Assembly: GCA_030836725.1 (NCBI GenBank)
Contig: JAUPLV010000007.1
Span: 1 to 25,482, forward strand
DNA from: Pseudomonadota bacterium
GTDB taxonomy: Bacteria > Pseudomonadota > Gammaproteobacteria > Burkholderiales > Thiobacillaceae
Direction: 5' to 3'
Length of the DNA: 25,482 bases
Numbering within the stretch: position 1 is the stretch's first letter; each line of letters starts with the position of its first letter. Positions 16,023 to 24,578 of this stretch are shown here, one piece after another. A program made the translations under genes and the position numbers. The notes beneath the pieces were generated by a model that was given only the letters and a program-made list of their open reading frames with translations, had not been told where the DNA came from and made no database searches.

Positions 16023-19000
16023 CTATCCCAGCGCAGCCGCCAAATGCGGGGCGTCGTCGCTGTTCGCGCTGCCGCTGTCGATTTGCTCCGCCTCGATCGG
16101 TTCGAGCGGATCGGCGCCGAGGGTGCCGATGAACTTTCGCCACGAGTCGGGATGCTCCAGCGCATCGAGCTGCGCCTGGGCATAGGCGATGCGGGTGCCC
16201 AGGTCGAGGCGCTGCGCCTCGTCGACGTTGTGAGGGTTTTGCTGGAAGCGCAGCAGCACGTCGAGGTTGCGCCGCCACATCGCCAGGTCGCGCTCGCGCT
16301 TGACCTGCAGGCGCTGGCGATACCAGCCGGAGGCGAGCAGCGCCTCGCGGGTGAACATGGCACGAATCCGCGGCGCGTGCACGTCCAGGCCCTGGTAGTG
16401 CCCGTAGGCCATGATGGAGAGCAGCGCCTTCAGCGGCGGACATGCCTCGGCGATGCTGCCGTCCTCGAAATAGCGCCTTGCCACCCGCTCCTGCGCCTCG
16501 ACGATGTTGTGCACGCCGTCGGCGAAGCTCGCCCGGTCCTGGGTCTCGGGCTTGAGGATGGCTTCGGTGAAGACCGCGCGCGGGTTGTCGAATATCTTGC
16601 CCATGAAGTGGGCGACGAAGCGTTCGGTGATGCGGTAGCCGAGCCGGCTCGCCAGCACGCGTTTGCCGTCGAAGTCGAAATCGTCGAGCGCTTCCATGTA
16701 GCCCTGCTCGATGAGCCAGGCCGCCTTGCGCTGCTGCGGATGCAGGCGCGCCCAGATTTCCGGCACCAGGAGGCTGATGTCGTGATCGACCCGCACCTGG
16801 GCGCCGACGTGGCCGGCCGAGGTGGAGAAGCCGTCATGCTCGGTGATGATCATCGACACCAGGGCGTTGTTGAGGTCGGCGGTGGGGTGCAGCGCGTTGA
16901 ACGGCCCCTTGGTGAGCGCGCCTTCCGAGCCCGCGCCGGTGGTCGAGGGCGACTTGCCGGTGAGGGAGCAGATGTAATCCATGAACAGTTCCGGCAGGGC
17001 CTGGTAATGGATCGGGTTGTACACCGCCAGGGAACGGATTCCCGCCTCGGGCGGGTTGTTGCGCCGCCCTGACAGCACCGCGTCGACGCTGATGCACACC
17101 GGCGCCGCGGCCGCCAGCTTGCGATGGAAGCGCATGCCCATCTCCGCCGCGTATTTGCGGATCGGGTTGGCGATGTCGGGTCGAACCTGCAGGTAGCGCG
17201 GATTCTTCGACGGCTTGCCGTCGACCAGGCGCGGACACGCGGACGACACGACGGTCTGTCCGGCCTGCGCGGCCGCCGTCAGCAGATCGCGCATCGGCGG
17301 CGTGTAGGCGTGCAGCCGCATGACGTTGTCGACTTCGGCGGCCAGCGCGTCGCCGCCCAGGGGCTCGAAGTTGGCGATGAAATTTCCGGGCAGGGCCATG
17401 TCGGCCTCGGTCTGCTTGTCGTAGCCGGGGATGACCGCGTCATCCGGTCGCTGGAACAGGCGCAGCTCGCAGTTGTGCGTCAGCTTGACGCTGCCGGCCG
17501 GGTCCAGCCCCGGCTTGCAGCCGTCGAGCCAAGCCACCGGCGCGACCACGGAGGCGGTGATGTCGTCTTCCATCTGCACCTTTTCGGCGGGGATGAAATC
17601 CTGGCGCAGCTTGAAGGTGCGCCACTGCTCGTCGGTATCGAAGCCCACGCGCAGGTAGCTGGCGACGATGCGGCGGCCGAACATTTTCAGTTCGTGGCCG
17701 GGGGCGCCGTCCACCACGTCGACCGCGAGCTGCTCGTCCCAGCGATCGCCCCATTCCGGGCGATGGAAGCGCTTGATCAGGAAAACCAGCGCCAGGATCC
17801 TCGGCGGGATGCTGTCGAGCCAGGCGTTGTAGGCGTCGGTGTGGCTGGATGAAGGCGTCAGGAGCTTGATCACCGAACCGAGGCTGCGCTCCATGGAGAG
17901 CGGCTTGCGCGTGGGGTCGCGGTCCTCGTGCTCGAAGCCGGGGCGGAAGCGGTTGGTGTAATCGTGCCCAAGGATGCCGCGGACCCATTCCAGGTCGCGG
18001 TCGAGAACGTCGATGAACAGCGGGCCGTAGATGACCGCATCCTCGAGCGACTTGGAAATTTCCGATTTGCCGCCGCCGGAGACCGTGCACGGCTTGTGGC
18101 AGAACGTGCCTTCGGGCTCGATCCCGACCAGGCGCCAGGACGGCGCGCCCGGATGCCGGCGCATCTCCACCTTGTAGCCGTTGGGCTGCATGTAGATCTT
18201 GCCCGGCATGAGGCGGATCTGGCAGGTTCGGCCTTCCTGCTCCCAGGTGATGCTCTGCGCGTTGAGGTCGAAGCGCACGTCCTGCGGAACGTAGACGATG
18301 TCGGGATAGTTGAGGTCGAGGGCGTGGCCTTCCGGCATCAGCCGCATGCACTCGCCGTAGCGCGCCAGCAGGTCCTGGAACGAATAGCCCGGCTCGCGCG
18401 CCCGGCTGTCGACGCCGTATTCCTCGCCGTGGTTGCGGCACTGAAACAGCAGGGCGCCGCCGGCGTGCTCCTCCTCGGCCAGGCCGTAGAGGTTGGCGGC
18501 AAAGCCGATCTGGGTCTTGACCTCTTTCTTGCAATAGCCGAAGTAGTTGTCGGCGAGGATGGTGACCATCACGCCGCTGGCGTCGCGGGCGGTGAGCTTG
18601 AACGCCTGACCTTCGTTGTAGCGCTCGTCGGGGGCTTTCCAGCACATGCCCTCGCGGCGCTGGCGCTCGTTCGCATCGTCCCAGTGCGGCAGGCCCAGTT
18701 CGCGCTTGGTCAGCGTGACCAGATGCGGGGCGAGCACCACGCAGCCGGTGTGCCCGCTCCAGTGTTCCACGTCAAGCGCGGCGTCGTGTTCCGGCAGATA
18801 GGGATTGCCGCCGTTGCCGAAGATGCTCTCGACGAAATCCAGGTTGCTGACCAGGTTGCCGGGCGCGAAGAAGCGGATTTCCATGCTTTTTTCGGGGGCC
18901 ACGCCGGGAATGGCCGGGCAGACCACCGGACGCAACAACAGCGAGACGAACATGCGCGCGGGCGCGGGCTGGTTGACGGCATAGGGCAGCGTCAGCAGTT

Positions 19001-19538
19001 CGGCGGGCGGATTGAAGGCGTGCTTGAGCATGCGCGCGAACACTTCGCGCGGCGCCGCCTTCTTGTCGCCGGGGATCGGCAGGCCGCCTTCGCTGACATG
19101 AAACAGGCCCTGGGTGGTGCGGCGGTCGCTGGCCGGGTTGTGCAGCACCCCCTGGCGAACCCGGTAGCTGGAAACGATTTCCGAGTGGAACACGTCCGCA
19201 TCGGCCGGCAGCGACAGCTCGCGCGCCAGCCCCTGGTGGTCGAGGATGAAGCTCTGGCCCGGCAGATGCGGCATCTCGTCCACCCCGGCCAGATAGCGTT
19301 CGAGAAAGTCCTGGATGCGCTGGTCGGGCGGACACAGATAGCCAGAAAGCAGCCAGTTCTTGGCGCGGTAGGCCATCAGCAGGTCGTGCGCCACGTCCAT
19401 GAAGCCGTCGCTTTCCTGCCCATGCACGAAGGGCTGGCCGGATGAAGCCAGCTTCAGGTTGATGTACAGGCGCAGGTTGTCCTGCTCGCGCCGCGCGTCA
19501 TTCGCCGGGACCGGGCCCGAAATGTCGGTTCTGTTCAT
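16023..19538 (-). CDS. Very large cytosolic protein, probable PPi-type phosphoenolpyruvate carboxykinase
   Basis: A 1171 aa protein without signal peptide or membrane segments. Size and overall look fit the ~130 kDa PPi-dependent PEP carboxykinases (oxaloacetate + PPi to PEP + CO2 + Pi) known from Entamoeba and Propionibacterium; this is recalled, not aligned. Supporting features: a P-loop-like SGGGKSEISKSL (487-498), DAVLSGRRNNPPEAG (819-833), a second Gly/Ser-rich motif SLTGKSPSTTGAGSEGALTK (858-877), then FNALHPTADLNNALVSMI. ATG at 19538 is preceded by AGGAAAC at normal spacing. A perfect 8 bp GC hairpin lies 18 nt upstream. It has its own transcript, since dacC upstream ends in a terminator. 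With the pyruvate-kinase-like gene it would act at the PEP node. Alternative: a conserved protein of unknown function with a PEPCK-like fold. Confidence 0.6.
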   Translation of the reverse strand: MNRTDISGPVPANDARREQDNLRLYINLKLASSGQPFVHGQESDGFMDVAHDLLMAYRAKNWLLSGYLCPPDQRIQDFLERYLAGVDEMPHLPGQSFILDHQGLARELSLPADADVFHSEIVSSYRVRQGVLHNPASDRRTTQGLFHVSEGGLPIPGDKKAAPREVFARMLKHAFNPPAELLTLPYAVNQPAPARMFVSLLLRPVVCPAIPGVAPEKSMEIRFFAPGNLVSNLDFVESIFGNGGNPYLPEHDAALDVEHWSGHTGCVVLAPHLVTLTKRELGLPHWDDANERQRREGMCWKAPDERYNEGQAFKLTARDASGVMVTILADNYFGYCKKEVKTQIGFAANLYGLAEEEHAGGALLFQCRNHGEEYGVDSRAREPGYSFQDLLARYGECMRLMPEGHALDLNYPDIVYVPQDVRFDLNAQSITWEQEGRTCQIRLMPGKIYMQPNGYKVEMRRHPGAPSWRLVGIEPEGTFCHKPCTVSGGGKSEISKSLEDAVIYGPLFIDVLDRDLEWVRGILGHDYTNRFRPGFEHEDRDPTRKPLSMERSLGSVIKLLTPSSSHTDAYNAWLDSIPPRILALVFLIKRFHRPEWGDRWDEQLAVDVVDGAPGHELKMFGRRIVASYLRVGFDTDEQWRTFKLRQDFIPAEKVQMEDDITASVVAPVAWLDGCKPGLDPAGSVKLTHNCELRLFQRPDDAVIPGYDKQTEADMALPGNFIANFEPLGGDALAAEVDNVMRLHAYTPPMRDLLTAAAQAGQTVVSSACPRLVDGKPSKNPRYLQVRPDIANPIRKYAAEMGMRFHRKLAAAAPVCISVDAVLSGRRNNPPEAGIRSLAVYNPIHYQALPELFMDYICSLTGKSPSTTGAGSEGALTKGPFNALHPTADLNNALVSMIITEHDGFSTSAGHVGAQVRVDHDISLLVPEIWARLHPQQRKAAWLIEQGYMEALDDFDFDGKRVLASRLGYRITERFVAHFMGKIFDNPRAVFTEAILKPETQDRASFADGVHNIVEAQERVARRYFEDGSIAEACPPLKALLSIMAYGHYQGLDVHAPRIRAMFTREALLASGWYRQRLQVKRERDLAMWRRNLDVLLRFQQNPHNVDEAQRLDLGTRIAYAQAQLDALEHPDSWRKFIGTLGADPLEPIEAEQIDSGSANSDDAPHLAAALG

Positions 19539-19556
19539 GCATGTTTCCTAAATACA

Positions 19557-19576
19557 GCGCCCGCAATCGCGGGCGC
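19557..19576 (-). promoter_or_regulatory. GC hairpin just upstream of the PEPCK-like gene
   Basis: Perfect arms GCGCCCGC and GCGGGCGC around a 4 nt loop. On the minus strand it lies directly before the ribosome site of the large gene. No U-run follows. It may be a 5'-UTR regulatory hairpin or an operator. Confidence 0.45.
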
Positions 19577-19719
19577 AATCTACAAGCCGACGCCTCGCGC
19601 CTCGATTGAACCGGCAATGATAAACGCTTGAGGCCATGCCGGGCCATCCGCGACCGCATGATCCGCCAGGACAGGGGCCAAAATGTCCGAATTCATGATG
19701 GCTCGACGCCTGCTCCCCG

Positions 19720-19750
19720 AAAAAAGGCGGCCACTTCCGGGGTGGCCGCC
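19720..19750 (-). terminator. Rho-independent terminator of dacC
   Basis: On the minus strand the stem GGCGGCCAC/GTGGCCGCC with a 7 nt loop is followed by six U residues (19725-19720). It lies 32 bp after the dacC stop. Textbook form. Confidence 0.9.
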
Positions 19751-19782
19751 TTCGACAAGCCGGTTTGCGGCGTTTGCAGGCG

Positions 19783-20946
19783 TCAGCCGAACAGCCCCTT
19801 GAAGAACAGGCGGATGCCGTCCCACACGCGGCGGAAAAAACCGCCCGCCTCGACCGCTTCCAGCGCGACCAGCGGCGCCTGCATGACGGCCTTGCCGTCG
19901 GCGCCGACCAGCTCGATGCGGCCCAGCGGCGCCCCGGCGGCGACCGGCGCCGCCACATCGTCTTCGGCCAGCACGACGCGCGTCCGGTACTCGCCGCTCG
20001 TCTGCCTGGGCAGCGCGGCGGCGAAATCGGCCGCGAGGCCGGCCCTGACCGTGCGCGCGGCGCCTTTCCAGACGACCACGGTTTGCACCGTCTCACCCTT
20101 CCTGAAGAAGGTCTTGCTGTCGAAGAAGTTGAAGCCGTAAGCGAGCAGCCTGGCCGTTTCGGTCGCCCGCGCGGTTTCGCTTTCGGCGCCGAACACCGCG
20201 GCGATCAGGCGCTGGCCGTCGCGCTTGCTGGAGGCCACCAGGCAATAGCCGGCTTCCTCGGTGTGGCCGGTTTTCAGTCCGTCGACGGTCGGGTCGCGCC
20301 ACAGCAGCAGGTTGCGGTTTGGCTGTTTGATGCCGCTCCAGACGAATTCCTTTTCGGCATACAAGGCGTAGTGCTCGGGGTCCTCGATCACGATGGCCCG
20401 CGCCAGCCTGGCCATGTCGAGCGCGCTCGAATGGTGGCCTTCGGCCGGCCAGCCGGTGGCGTTGAGGAAATGGGTATCGGCCAGCCCCAGCCGCTTCGCC
20501 TCCTGGTTCATCAGCGCAGCGAAAGTGTCCTCGCCGCCCGCCAGATGCTCGGCCAGGGCGATGCTGGCGTCGTTGCCGGACTGCACGATGATGCCGCGCA
20601 GCAGATCGCCCACCGCGACCTGGTCGCCGACCCTGACGAACATTTTCGAGCCGCCCATGCGCCAGGCCTTTTCGCTGATGGTGACGAGATCGCTCTCCTT
20701 GATCCGGCCTCGCTGAAGTTCAAGCGCGGCGACGTGAGAGGTCATCAGTTTGGTCAGGCTGGCGGGCGGCAGCCGCATGGCACCCTGATGGTCGACCAGG
20801 ACGGCACCGCTGGCCGCATCCATCAACACCCAGGATTTGGCGGCGAGTTGCGGCGGCGGCGGAACAGCGGCGGCGCACCAGGCGGCCGGCGCGATGAGTA
20901 CGCCGAAGATCAATACGAGTCGAAGCAGGACATACGAAGGCATCAT
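19783..20946 (-). CDS. dacC: D-alanyl-D-alanine carboxypeptidase (penicillin-binding protein 5/6 type)
   Basis: A 387 aa periplasmic enzyme that trims the terminal D-Ala from peptidoglycan pentapeptides. An N-terminal signal peptide (about residues 5-25, VLLRLVLIFGVLIAPAAWCA) is followed by the three serine-peptidase motifs: S63-L-T-K66, S123-G-N125 and K225-T-G227 (VDGLKTGHTEEAGY). The C-terminal beta domain and a final amphipathic helix GGFFRRVWDGIRLFFKGLFG fit membrane anchoring of PBP5/6 proteins. Two adjacent ATGs (20946 and 20943) could start it, with no strong ribosome site. It is divergent from pyrD and closed by a strong terminator. The symbol could equally be dacA. Confidence 0.94.
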   Translation of the reverse strand: MMPSYVLLRLVLIFGVLIAPAAWCAAAVPPPPQLAAKSWVLMDAASGAVLVDHQGAMRLPPASLTKLMTSHVAALELQRGRIKESDLVTISEKAWRMGGSKMFVRVGDQVAVGDLLRGIIVQSGNDASIALAEHLAGGEDTFAALMNQEAKRLGLADTHFLNATGWPAEGHHSSALDMARLARAIVIEDPEHYALYAEKEFVWSGIKQPNRNLLLWRDPTVDGLKTGHTEEAGYCLVASSKRDGQRLIAAVFGAESETARATETARLLAYGFNFFDSKTFFRKGETVQTVVVWKGAARTVRAGLAADFAAALPRQTSGEYRTRVVLAEDDVAAPVAAGAPLGRIELVGADGKAVMQAPLVALEAVEAGGFFRRVWDGIRLFFKGLFG

Positions 20947-21070
20947 GGGTTTGCAGACAAGTGGAAAAACGGGATGGACTTTGATCGAGGACTGAAGACA
21001 CGCTCAATCGCGCGCAAGTTCAGAATAGCATCGCCTGCCCGTATGCGACAGCCTGGCGGCATCGCCCTGT

Positions 21071-21076
21071 TAAAAT
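21071..21076 (+). promoter_or_regulatory. Possible -10 box for pyrD
   Basis: TAAAAT in the 203 bp divergent dacC-pyrD gap, 73 bp before the pyrD start. The best -35-like hexamer (GCGACA, 21045-21050) is 20 bp away, which is too far for an ideal sigma-70 promoter, so this is weak. Confidence 0.3.
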
Positions 21077-21149
21077 CACGTCCTGTCGACGCTGGCGCCG
21101 CCTGGCCGCCGCTCGCCACATCATTCCACCCCAACCGGCTTCCTGAACC

Positions 21150-22160
21150 ATGCTCTATCCGCTGCTCCGCTCCGCCCTGTTCTCGCTCGACCCCGAAGAC
21201 GCGCATCGCTTCACCCTCTCCGGCATCGATATCGCGCACCGGAGCGGCCTGCTGAACCTGTTGCCGCGCGCTGCGGGAAAGCCCGTGCGGGTGATGGGCA
21301 TCGACTTCCCCAACCCCGTCGGCCTCGCCGCCGGGCTGGACAAGGACGGCGCGCACATCGACGCGCTGGCGGCGCTGGGCTTCGGCTTCATCGAGATCGG
21401 CACGGTGACGCCGCGCCCGCAGTCCGGCAACCCGAAGCCGCGCCTGTTCCGGCTGCCCGCGGCCGAAGCCATCATCAACCGCATGGGCTTCAACAACCTC
21501 GGCGTCGACAACCTGGTGCGCAATGTTGAAGCGAGCGGATTCAAGGGCGTGCTCGGCATCAACATCGGCAAGAACAAGGACACCCCGAACGAGCAGGCTG
21601 TGGACGATTACCTGACCTGCCTCGACAAGGTCTACGCGCACGCCCGTTACGTGACGGTGAACATTTCCTCGCCCAACACGCAGAACCTGCGCGAGCTGCA
21701 AAAAGACGAAGCGCTCGACGCGCTGCTTTCGGCGATCAAGCTGCGCCAGTCCGAACTGGAGCAGCAGCACGGCAAATACGTGCCGGTCGCCCTGAAAATC
21801 GCGCCCGACCTCGACGACGAGCAGATCGCCGCGATTGCCGCGCTATTGATGATGCACCGCATCGACGCCGTGATCGCCACCAACACCACCATCGCCCGCG
21901 ACGCCGTCGCCGGCCTACCGAACGCAGCGGAAGCCGGAGGGCTTTCCGGCGCGCCGGTGCGCGCCGCATCCACCCGCGTGATCCAGTCGCTGGCGCACCA
22001 CCTGAAAAACGAAGTCCCGATCATCGGCGTCGGCGGCATCCTGTCCGGCGCCGACGCCCAGGAAAAAATCGCCGCCGGTGCCTCGCTGGTGCAGCTGTAT
22101 ACCGGGCTGATCTATCGCGGCCCGGCGCTGGTGCGCGAATGCATCCGCGTATTGAATTAA
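21150..22160 (+). CDS. pyrD: Dihydroorotate dehydrogenase (quinone), class 2
   Basis: A 336 aa FMN enzyme that oxidises dihydroorotate to orotate with membrane quinone, the fourth step of pyrimidine synthesis. The class 2 layout is clear: an N-terminal helical membrane-associating segment (MLYPLLRSALFSLDPEDAH), then NPVGLAAGLDKDG (55-67), GFIEIGTVTPRPQSGNPKPR (79-98), RMGFNNLG (111-118), the catalytic serine region NISSPNTQNLRELQ (171-184), VALKIAPD, NTTIAR and the phosphate-binding GVGGI. Length is normal for the family. ATG at 21150 has no strong ribosome site but fits homologues. It stands alone between dacC and a repeat-containing gap. Confidence 0.97.
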   Translation: MLYPLLRSALFSLDPEDAHRFTLSGIDIAHRSGLLNLLPRAAGKPVRVMGIDFPNPVGLAAGLDKDGAHIDALAALGFGFIEIGTVTPRPQSGNPKPRLFRLPAAEAIINRMGFNNLGVDNLVRNVEASGFKGVLGINIGKNKDTPNEQAVDDYLTCLDKVYAHARYVTVNISSPNTQNLRELQKDEALDALLSAIKLRQSELEQQHGKYVPVALKIAPDLDDEQIAAIAALLMMHRIDAVIATNTTIARDAVAGLPNAAEAGGLSGAPVRAASTRVIQSLAHHLKNEVPIIGVGGILSGADAQEKIAAGASLVQLYTGLIYRGPALVRECIRVLN

Positions 22161-22280
22161 GTAAAACAACACCGCCCAAAACTCAAAACCATCTGGCTGC
22201 CAGCCGATGCGCATGGGTAAGGCTTGAACCCGGATTATCCATAAGCGGCGAAGACGGTGCACCGTGCTATTTGGGTGGCC

Positions 22281-22353
22281 CATCGGGGCTGAAGCCCCTC
22301 CCACAGGCGACGACGACCGCGCTTTTGTAGGAGCGGGCTTGCCCGCGATCACA
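22281..22353. repeat. Pair of REP-like palindromic repeats in the pyrD downstream gap
   Basis: Two GC-rich hairpins: CATCGGGGCTGAAGCCCC-TCCCACA (22281-22305) and TGTAGGAGCGGGCTTGCCCG-CGATCAC (22326-22352). The second has the GTAGGAGCGGGC form typical of Pseudomonas-type REP elements. Both kinds return at 24579-24636 in flipped order. The gap 22161-22553 (393 bp) shows no gene. Confidence 0.8.
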
Positions 22354-22525
22354 GCAGGCCATCGGAGTTGAAGATCCAGGTTCCAGCGTGCACGGCGCAC
22401 GCTTCGATCCACAAACCGGCCAAATGGATGATCCGGATTGAAACTTCAAATCCCCAGGGCCGGTACGTCGCCCCAATTCTCCCCCTCCCGCTCCGGCATC
22501 AACCCATTCGCTTTTCATGCTGCTT

Positions 22526-22545
22526 TTTAGCATGATCGTGCTAAA
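22526..22545. promoter_or_regulatory. Palindromic operator before the HTH-nucleotidyltransferase gene
   Basis: 20 bp dyad with arms TTTAGCA and TGCTAAA around a GATC centre (one mismatched pair), ending 8 bp before the ATG. A further half-site TTTAGC occurs at 22547-22552. Suits autorepression by the HTH domain encoded next. Confidence 0.65.
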
Positions 22546-22553
22546 GTTTAGCC

Positions 22554-23144
22554 ATGTCGATTGCAAACGCCCTATTTACGAATAGCCAGGCCCGAGTATT
22601 GCGCTGGCTATTCGGCCACCCCGAACGGAGCTTCCACTTGAGCGAGCTGCGCCGTTTGACAAGCCTTGCCAGCGCCTCCCTGCAGCGCGAACTGAACCGG
22701 CTGGCCGAGGCGGGGCTGATCCATAGCGAGCGGGTCGGCAACCTGCGCCGCTTTCAGGCAAACCCGCAAAGCCCGGTATTCCACGAACTCATCGCCCTTA
22801 CCCGCAAGACCCTGGGCATCGAGCCGATGTTGCGCGAAGCCCTGCGTCCACTGGAATCCCGTCTGCGGGCGGCATTTGTTTACGGTTCCGTGGCCAAACA
22901 AACCGACACCGCGCAAAGCGATATCGATCTCATGCTCGTAGGCGAGCAACTGCTGCTGTCCGAGGTGCTCGATTTACTGATCCCGCTGGAAACCGAGCTC
23001 GGCCGCAAAATCAATCCCGCCTGCTACACTCCGGCGGAGTTCGAGCGTCGTCGCGCCGAGGCTGACTCCTTCGTCAACCGCGTGCTCGCACAACCCATCC
23101 TGCCATTGATAGGAAACATCCTTGAGCCTGGCCGCACTGGATAA
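22554..23144 (+). CDS. HTH plus minimal nucleotidyltransferase protein (antitoxin-like)
   Basis: A 196 aa fusion. Residues 8-70 are a winged helix-turn-helix (ARVLRWLFGHPERSFHLSEL, then LQRELNRLAEAGLI). Residues 100-185 form a DNA-polymerase-beta-like nucleotidyltransferase with the GS motif FVYGSVAK (108-115) and the metal-binding aspartates of SDIDLMLV (D123, D125). Proteins of this kind pair with HEPN-type toxins; the minimal nucleotidyltransferase inactivates the partner by nucleotidylation in the known MntA/HepT-type systems. Here the downstream partner gene starts normally but is broken (see 23122-23348), so this may be an orphan antitoxin. An inverted repeat directly upstream points to autorepression. 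The start ATG lacks a ribosome site. Confidence 0.85.
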   Translation: MSIANALFTNSQARVLRWLFGHPERSFHLSELRRLTSLASASLQRELNRLAEAGLIHSERVGNLRRFQANPQSPVFHELIALTRKTLGIEPMLREALRPLESRLRAAFVYGSVAKQTDTAQSDIDLMLVGEQLLLSEVLDLLIPLETELGRKINPACYTPAEFERRRAEADSFVNRVLAQPILPLIGNILEPGRTG

Positions 23145-23348
23145 CCTGGCACGAATCGGGCAAATCAAGCCCGAGCCCCGCAATGAAGCGGAAGTCCGGC
23201 GCATGCAGGCAATGGCTCGGACCCGCCTGGCGACCTCCGGCTCGACAAGACGCTGGTTCAGCGCCAGATCGACGCGCTGGTGTACGCGCTTTACGGCCTG
23301 AGCGACGAGGAAATCCGCATCGTGGAAGCGGCCCAGGCACCGGCATGA
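23122..23348 (+). pseudogene. Chimeric remnant: toxin-like N-terminus joined to a restriction-methylase C-terminus
   Basis: Part 1: a TTG at 23122 with AGGAAAC upstream, overlapping the antitoxin stop, reads SLAALDNLARIGQIKPEP and continues to MARTRL. This resembles the start of the HEPN-like partners of HTH-nucleotidyltransferase proteins, but sense stops near 23229 and the frame then ends at 23301. Part 2: in another frame, about 23226-23348 reads DKTLVQRQIDALVYALYG and then LSDEEIRIVEAAQAPA, ending in a stop. This is the typical tail of Eco57I-like or type IIG restriction-methyltransferases. Neither part is complete. A deletion that fused two defence genes explains it best. Confidence 0.7.
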
Positions 23349-23430
23349 GCCGGTGGAACGCGCAGCGGCCCCATCCCGCGCCCCAGAAACAGACCGCTCG
23401 GTCGAAGCAATCCAGAGAGGACGCATCGTC

Positions 23431-24516
23431 ATGCACATCGGCATTCCCAAGGAAATAAAGAACCACGAATACCGCGTCGCGCTGACGCCTGAAGGCGCCC
23501 GCTTGCTGTCGGAAGCCGGCCATCGGGTCAGCGTCGAATCCGGCGCGGGCGCGGCCGCGGGGTTTGACGACGACGCCTATCGCGCCGTCGGCGCGGTCAT
23601 CGTGACCACAGCCGCCGAAGCCTGGGCCGCGGATCTGGTGGCCAAGGTGAAGGAACCGCAGCCGGCCGAACTGGCCCACCTGCGCGGCGGACAATTGCTG
23701 TTCTGCTACCTGCACCTGGCCGCGGCGCCGGAACTGGCGCGCGAACTGATGGCGCGCGGGGTGACGGCGATTGCCTACGAAACCGTAACCCGGCCTGCTG
23801 GCGGCCTGCCGCTTTTGCAGCCGATGTCGGACATCGCCGGACGGCTGGCGCCGCAGATGGGCGCGCTGGGGCTGCACAAGTCGCACGGCGGCAGCGGCAA
23901 GCTGATCACCGGGATGCCCGGCGTGCCGCCCGCGCATGTGCTCGTCATCGGCGCCGGCGTGGTCGGCATGAGCGCCACGCGCACGGCGGCGGGGCTGGGG
24001 GCGCGCGTCACCCTGATCGACCGTCAGGCCGACAAGCTCGCCCATGCCGAAGCGCTGTTCGGCGCGCAGGTTGAAACGCGTTTTTCCTCGCCCGGAGCAA
24101 TCGCCGACAGCCTGCCGCAGGCCGATATCGTCATCGGCGCCGCGCAGATTCCCGGCCGCCATGCGCCGCGCCTAATCAGCCGCGAATCGCTGCGGCGGAT
24201 GCCGCCGGGCTCGGTGCTGGTGGATGTCGCCATCGACCAGGGCGGCATCGCCGAAACCTCGCGCCCGACCACCCACAGCAATCCGTTTTTCGTGGTCGAG
24301 GGCATCGTCCACTACTGCGTCACCAACATGCCCGGCGCCGTCGCCCGCACCTCGACCGAGGCGCTCACCCACGCCACCCTGCCCTACGTGCAGGCGCTGG
24401 CCGCGAACGGCCTCGCCGCGCTGGATGCCGATGCCGGGTTGAAAGAAGGCCTGCAGGTCCATGCCGGAAAAATCACCCATGCCGGGCTGGCGCAGGATTT
24501 GGGGATGGGTTTGTAG
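23431..24516 (+). CDS. ald: Alanine dehydrogenase
   Basis: A 361 aa cytosolic NAD-dependent enzyme that interconverts L-alanine and pyruvate plus ammonia. Motifs: GIPKEIKNHEYRVALTPEG (4-22), the catalytic lysine in VAKVKEPQ (K74), the catalytic histidine in CYLHLAAA (H95), the Rossmann motif VLVIGAGVVGMSA (about 172-184), VDVAIDQGG, and HYCVTNMPGAV with the family's conserved C-terminal end. Length is slightly under the usual ~370. Start at MHIGIPKE is chosen by family alignment and a GAGAGG site 10 nt upstream; an open frame from 23353 is not used. A hairpin terminator follows. It links pyruvate metabolism to nitrogen. Confidence 0.96.
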   Translation: MHIGIPKEIKNHEYRVALTPEGARLLSEAGHRVSVESGAGAAAGFDDDAYRAVGAVIVTTAAEAWAADLVAKVKEPQPAELAHLRGGQLLFCYLHLAAAPELARELMARGVTAIAYETVTRPAGGLPLLQPMSDIAGRLAPQMGALGLHKSHGGSGKLITGMPGVPPAHVLVIGAGVVGMSATRTAAGLGARVTLIDRQADKLAHAEALFGAQVETRFSSPGAIADSLPQADIVIGAAQIPGRHAPRLISRESLRRMPPGSVLVDVAIDQGGIAETSRPTTHSNPFFVVEGIVHYCVTNMPGAVARTSTEALTHATLPYVQALAANGLAALDADAGLKEGLQVHAGKITHAGLAQDLGMGL

Positions 24517-24518
24517 AT

Positions 24519-24558
24519 ATTGCCTCTCCCGGTTTTCAAGTGGGGGAGAGGTTGCAAT
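24519..24558 (+). terminator. Hairpin after ald
   Basis: Arms CCTCTCCC (24523-24530) and GGGAGAGG (24544-24551), extended by ATTG/CAAT across a small bulge, 3 bp after the stop. No U-tract. The arms resemble the repeat found inside hsdM. Confidence 0.5.
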
Positions 24559-24578
24559 CCTCCAGCTTGCTCGATTCC

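Noticed and set aside
15842..16132. Plus-strand frame starting MADQETIDRLRSPEEYP after the HEPN-like gene
   Set aside because: No ribosome site; its second half is antisense to the conserved end of the large minus-strand gene and looks non-coding. Possibly a truncated gene start, but too weak.
17928..19445. 505-codon plus-strand frame opposite the PEPCK-like gene
   Set aside because: A GC-rich antisense shadow: its composition (Ala/Val/Gly/Asp-rich, no motifs) mirrors the codon structure of the real gene on the other strand.
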